Shown here: positions 63,601 through 64,000 of the stretch, in pieces
How the letters are laid out: every line of letters begins with the position of its first letter
Position numbering within the stretch: position 1 is the stretch's first letter
Assembly (NCBI GenBank): GCA_024703915.1
Contig: CP087969.1
Location: 1,116,001 to 1,180,000, forward strand
Origin: Massilia sp. H-1
Lineage (GTDB): Bacteria > Pseudomonadota > Gammaproteobacteria > Burkholderiales > Burkholderiaceae_D
Direction: 5' to 3'
Length of the DNA stretch: 64,000 bases
The notes under the pieces: model-generated
The model's input: the letters and a program-made list of their open reading frames with translations, nothing else
Database searches by the model: none
Told to the model about the DNA's origin: nothing
Position numbers and translations under genes: made by a program

Positions 63601-64000
63601 TTACGCTCCCGCACCGGCGCGCGGATTGAAGGCCAGTTCGCGCGCCATAGCCTGGTACAGTTCGCGCGCGGGCACTGCTGGCGGGCGGCAAGACCACCTC
63701 GAGTACCAGAAACAGATCGCCGGGCGGGTGGCCGGGAATGCCGCGGCCCCGCAGGCGCAGCTTGCGGCCATGCTGCGAGCCGGGCGGCACCGACACTTGC
63801 ACCGGCCCCGAGGGCGTGGGCACGTCGATGTGGGCGCCGAGCGCCGCCTCCCAGGGGGCGACGGCCAGGTCGCGGATCACGTGGCGGCCCTCGATGCGGT
63901 AATGGGGATCGGGCGCGAAAGCAATGTCGAGCACGAGGTCATGCTTACCGGGGCGCCCTGAAAGCCGGCCCTGGCCCTGCCCCGCCAGACGGATCTGCTG
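63601..64000 (-). CDS. cbpA: CbpA/DnaJ-type co-chaperone, C-terminal part (5' end outside window)
   Basis: Only the substrate-binding C-terminal domain is in the window: QQIRLAGQGQ, RLSGRPGKHDLVLDIAFAPDPHYRIEGRHVIRDLAVAPWEAALGAHIDVPTPSGPVQVSVPPGSQHGRKLRLRGRGIPG and GDLFLVLEVVLPP, the DnaJ/CbpA class with no zinc domain. The repaired end is ARELYQAMARELAFNPRAGAGA. Broken at 63685 and 63955. CbpA binds curved DNA and works with DnaK; a cbpM partner is not visible. Confidence 0.82.

Overview
The window looks like chromosome of a betaproteobacterium of the family Oxalobacteraceae, most likely Massilia or a close relative. The basis is the high GC content, the conserved serC-pheA-hisC-tyrA-aroA-cmk-rpsA-ihfB-lapA-lapB-rfaE order, a tmRNA with an ANDNSYALAA tag, and many envelope and secreted proteins of betaproteobacterial type. 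The genus is inference. I saw no rRNA, tRNA, CRISPR array, transposase or prophage.

The most important property is at sequence level. Nearly every gene, including the essential gyrA, rpsA, aroA, serC, hisC and ihfB, is interrupted by short stop-bearing strings such as GCTTAAGC, GCTTAGC, GCTAAGC or GCCTAAGC. Where the protein is conserved, each string sits where family and reading frame require GCCGGC, usually Ala-Gly. Genuine GCCGGC is almost absent. I read this as systematic base-calling corruption at a modified GCCGGC motif, not as gene decay. Genes are therefore annotated as whole CDSs across these sites. 'Broken at' in an entry gives the position of such a site or of a one-base indel.

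Layout. 1-10 kb: a glutathione transferase, a secreted metalloprotease, an RstA/RstB-like two-component pair split by two opposite-strand envelope genes, dsbA, and a cobalamin uptake unit (btuB-btuF) behind a B12 riboswitch. 11-19.6 kb: an M1 peptidase with a membrane protein, an extradiol dioxygenase, yciH, rbgA/ylqF, a secreted hydrolase overlapping a membrane-anchored protein, and a histone-deacetylase-like hydrolase. 19.7-24.9 kb: a MoxR-DUF58-TgpA operon ending in mltB. 25-28.6 kb: a small DNA-binding protein behind an AT-rich leader, cysM, and a cyclic-nucleotide-domain/flavoprotein fusion. 28.6-35.4 kb: a suf operon (Rrf2 regulator-sufB-C-D-S-U/T) with an FmdE-like gene downstream. 35.4-37.6 kb: four small unrecognised envelope proteins. 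37.7-41.6 kb: an M28 peptidase, a slipin, a small outer-membrane barrel between inverted repeats, and comEA. 41.6-53.5 kb: the LPS-assembly, ribosomal and aromatic amino-acid supercluster. 53.7-59.5 kb: gyrA, ompA, ubiG, gph and a TonB-like protein. 59.6-64 kb: tmRNA, a PEP-CTERM protein and small genes, ending inside a cbpA-like gene.

Functional threads. serC-pheA-hisC-tyrA-aroA make serine precursors and aromatic amino acids. lapA, lapB and rfaE concern lipopolysaccharide. The suf operon builds Fe-S clusters under an IscR-like repressor whose probable operator overlaps the promoter. btuB and btuF import cobalamin under riboswitch control. Three families of dispersed palindromic repeats occupy intergenic positions.
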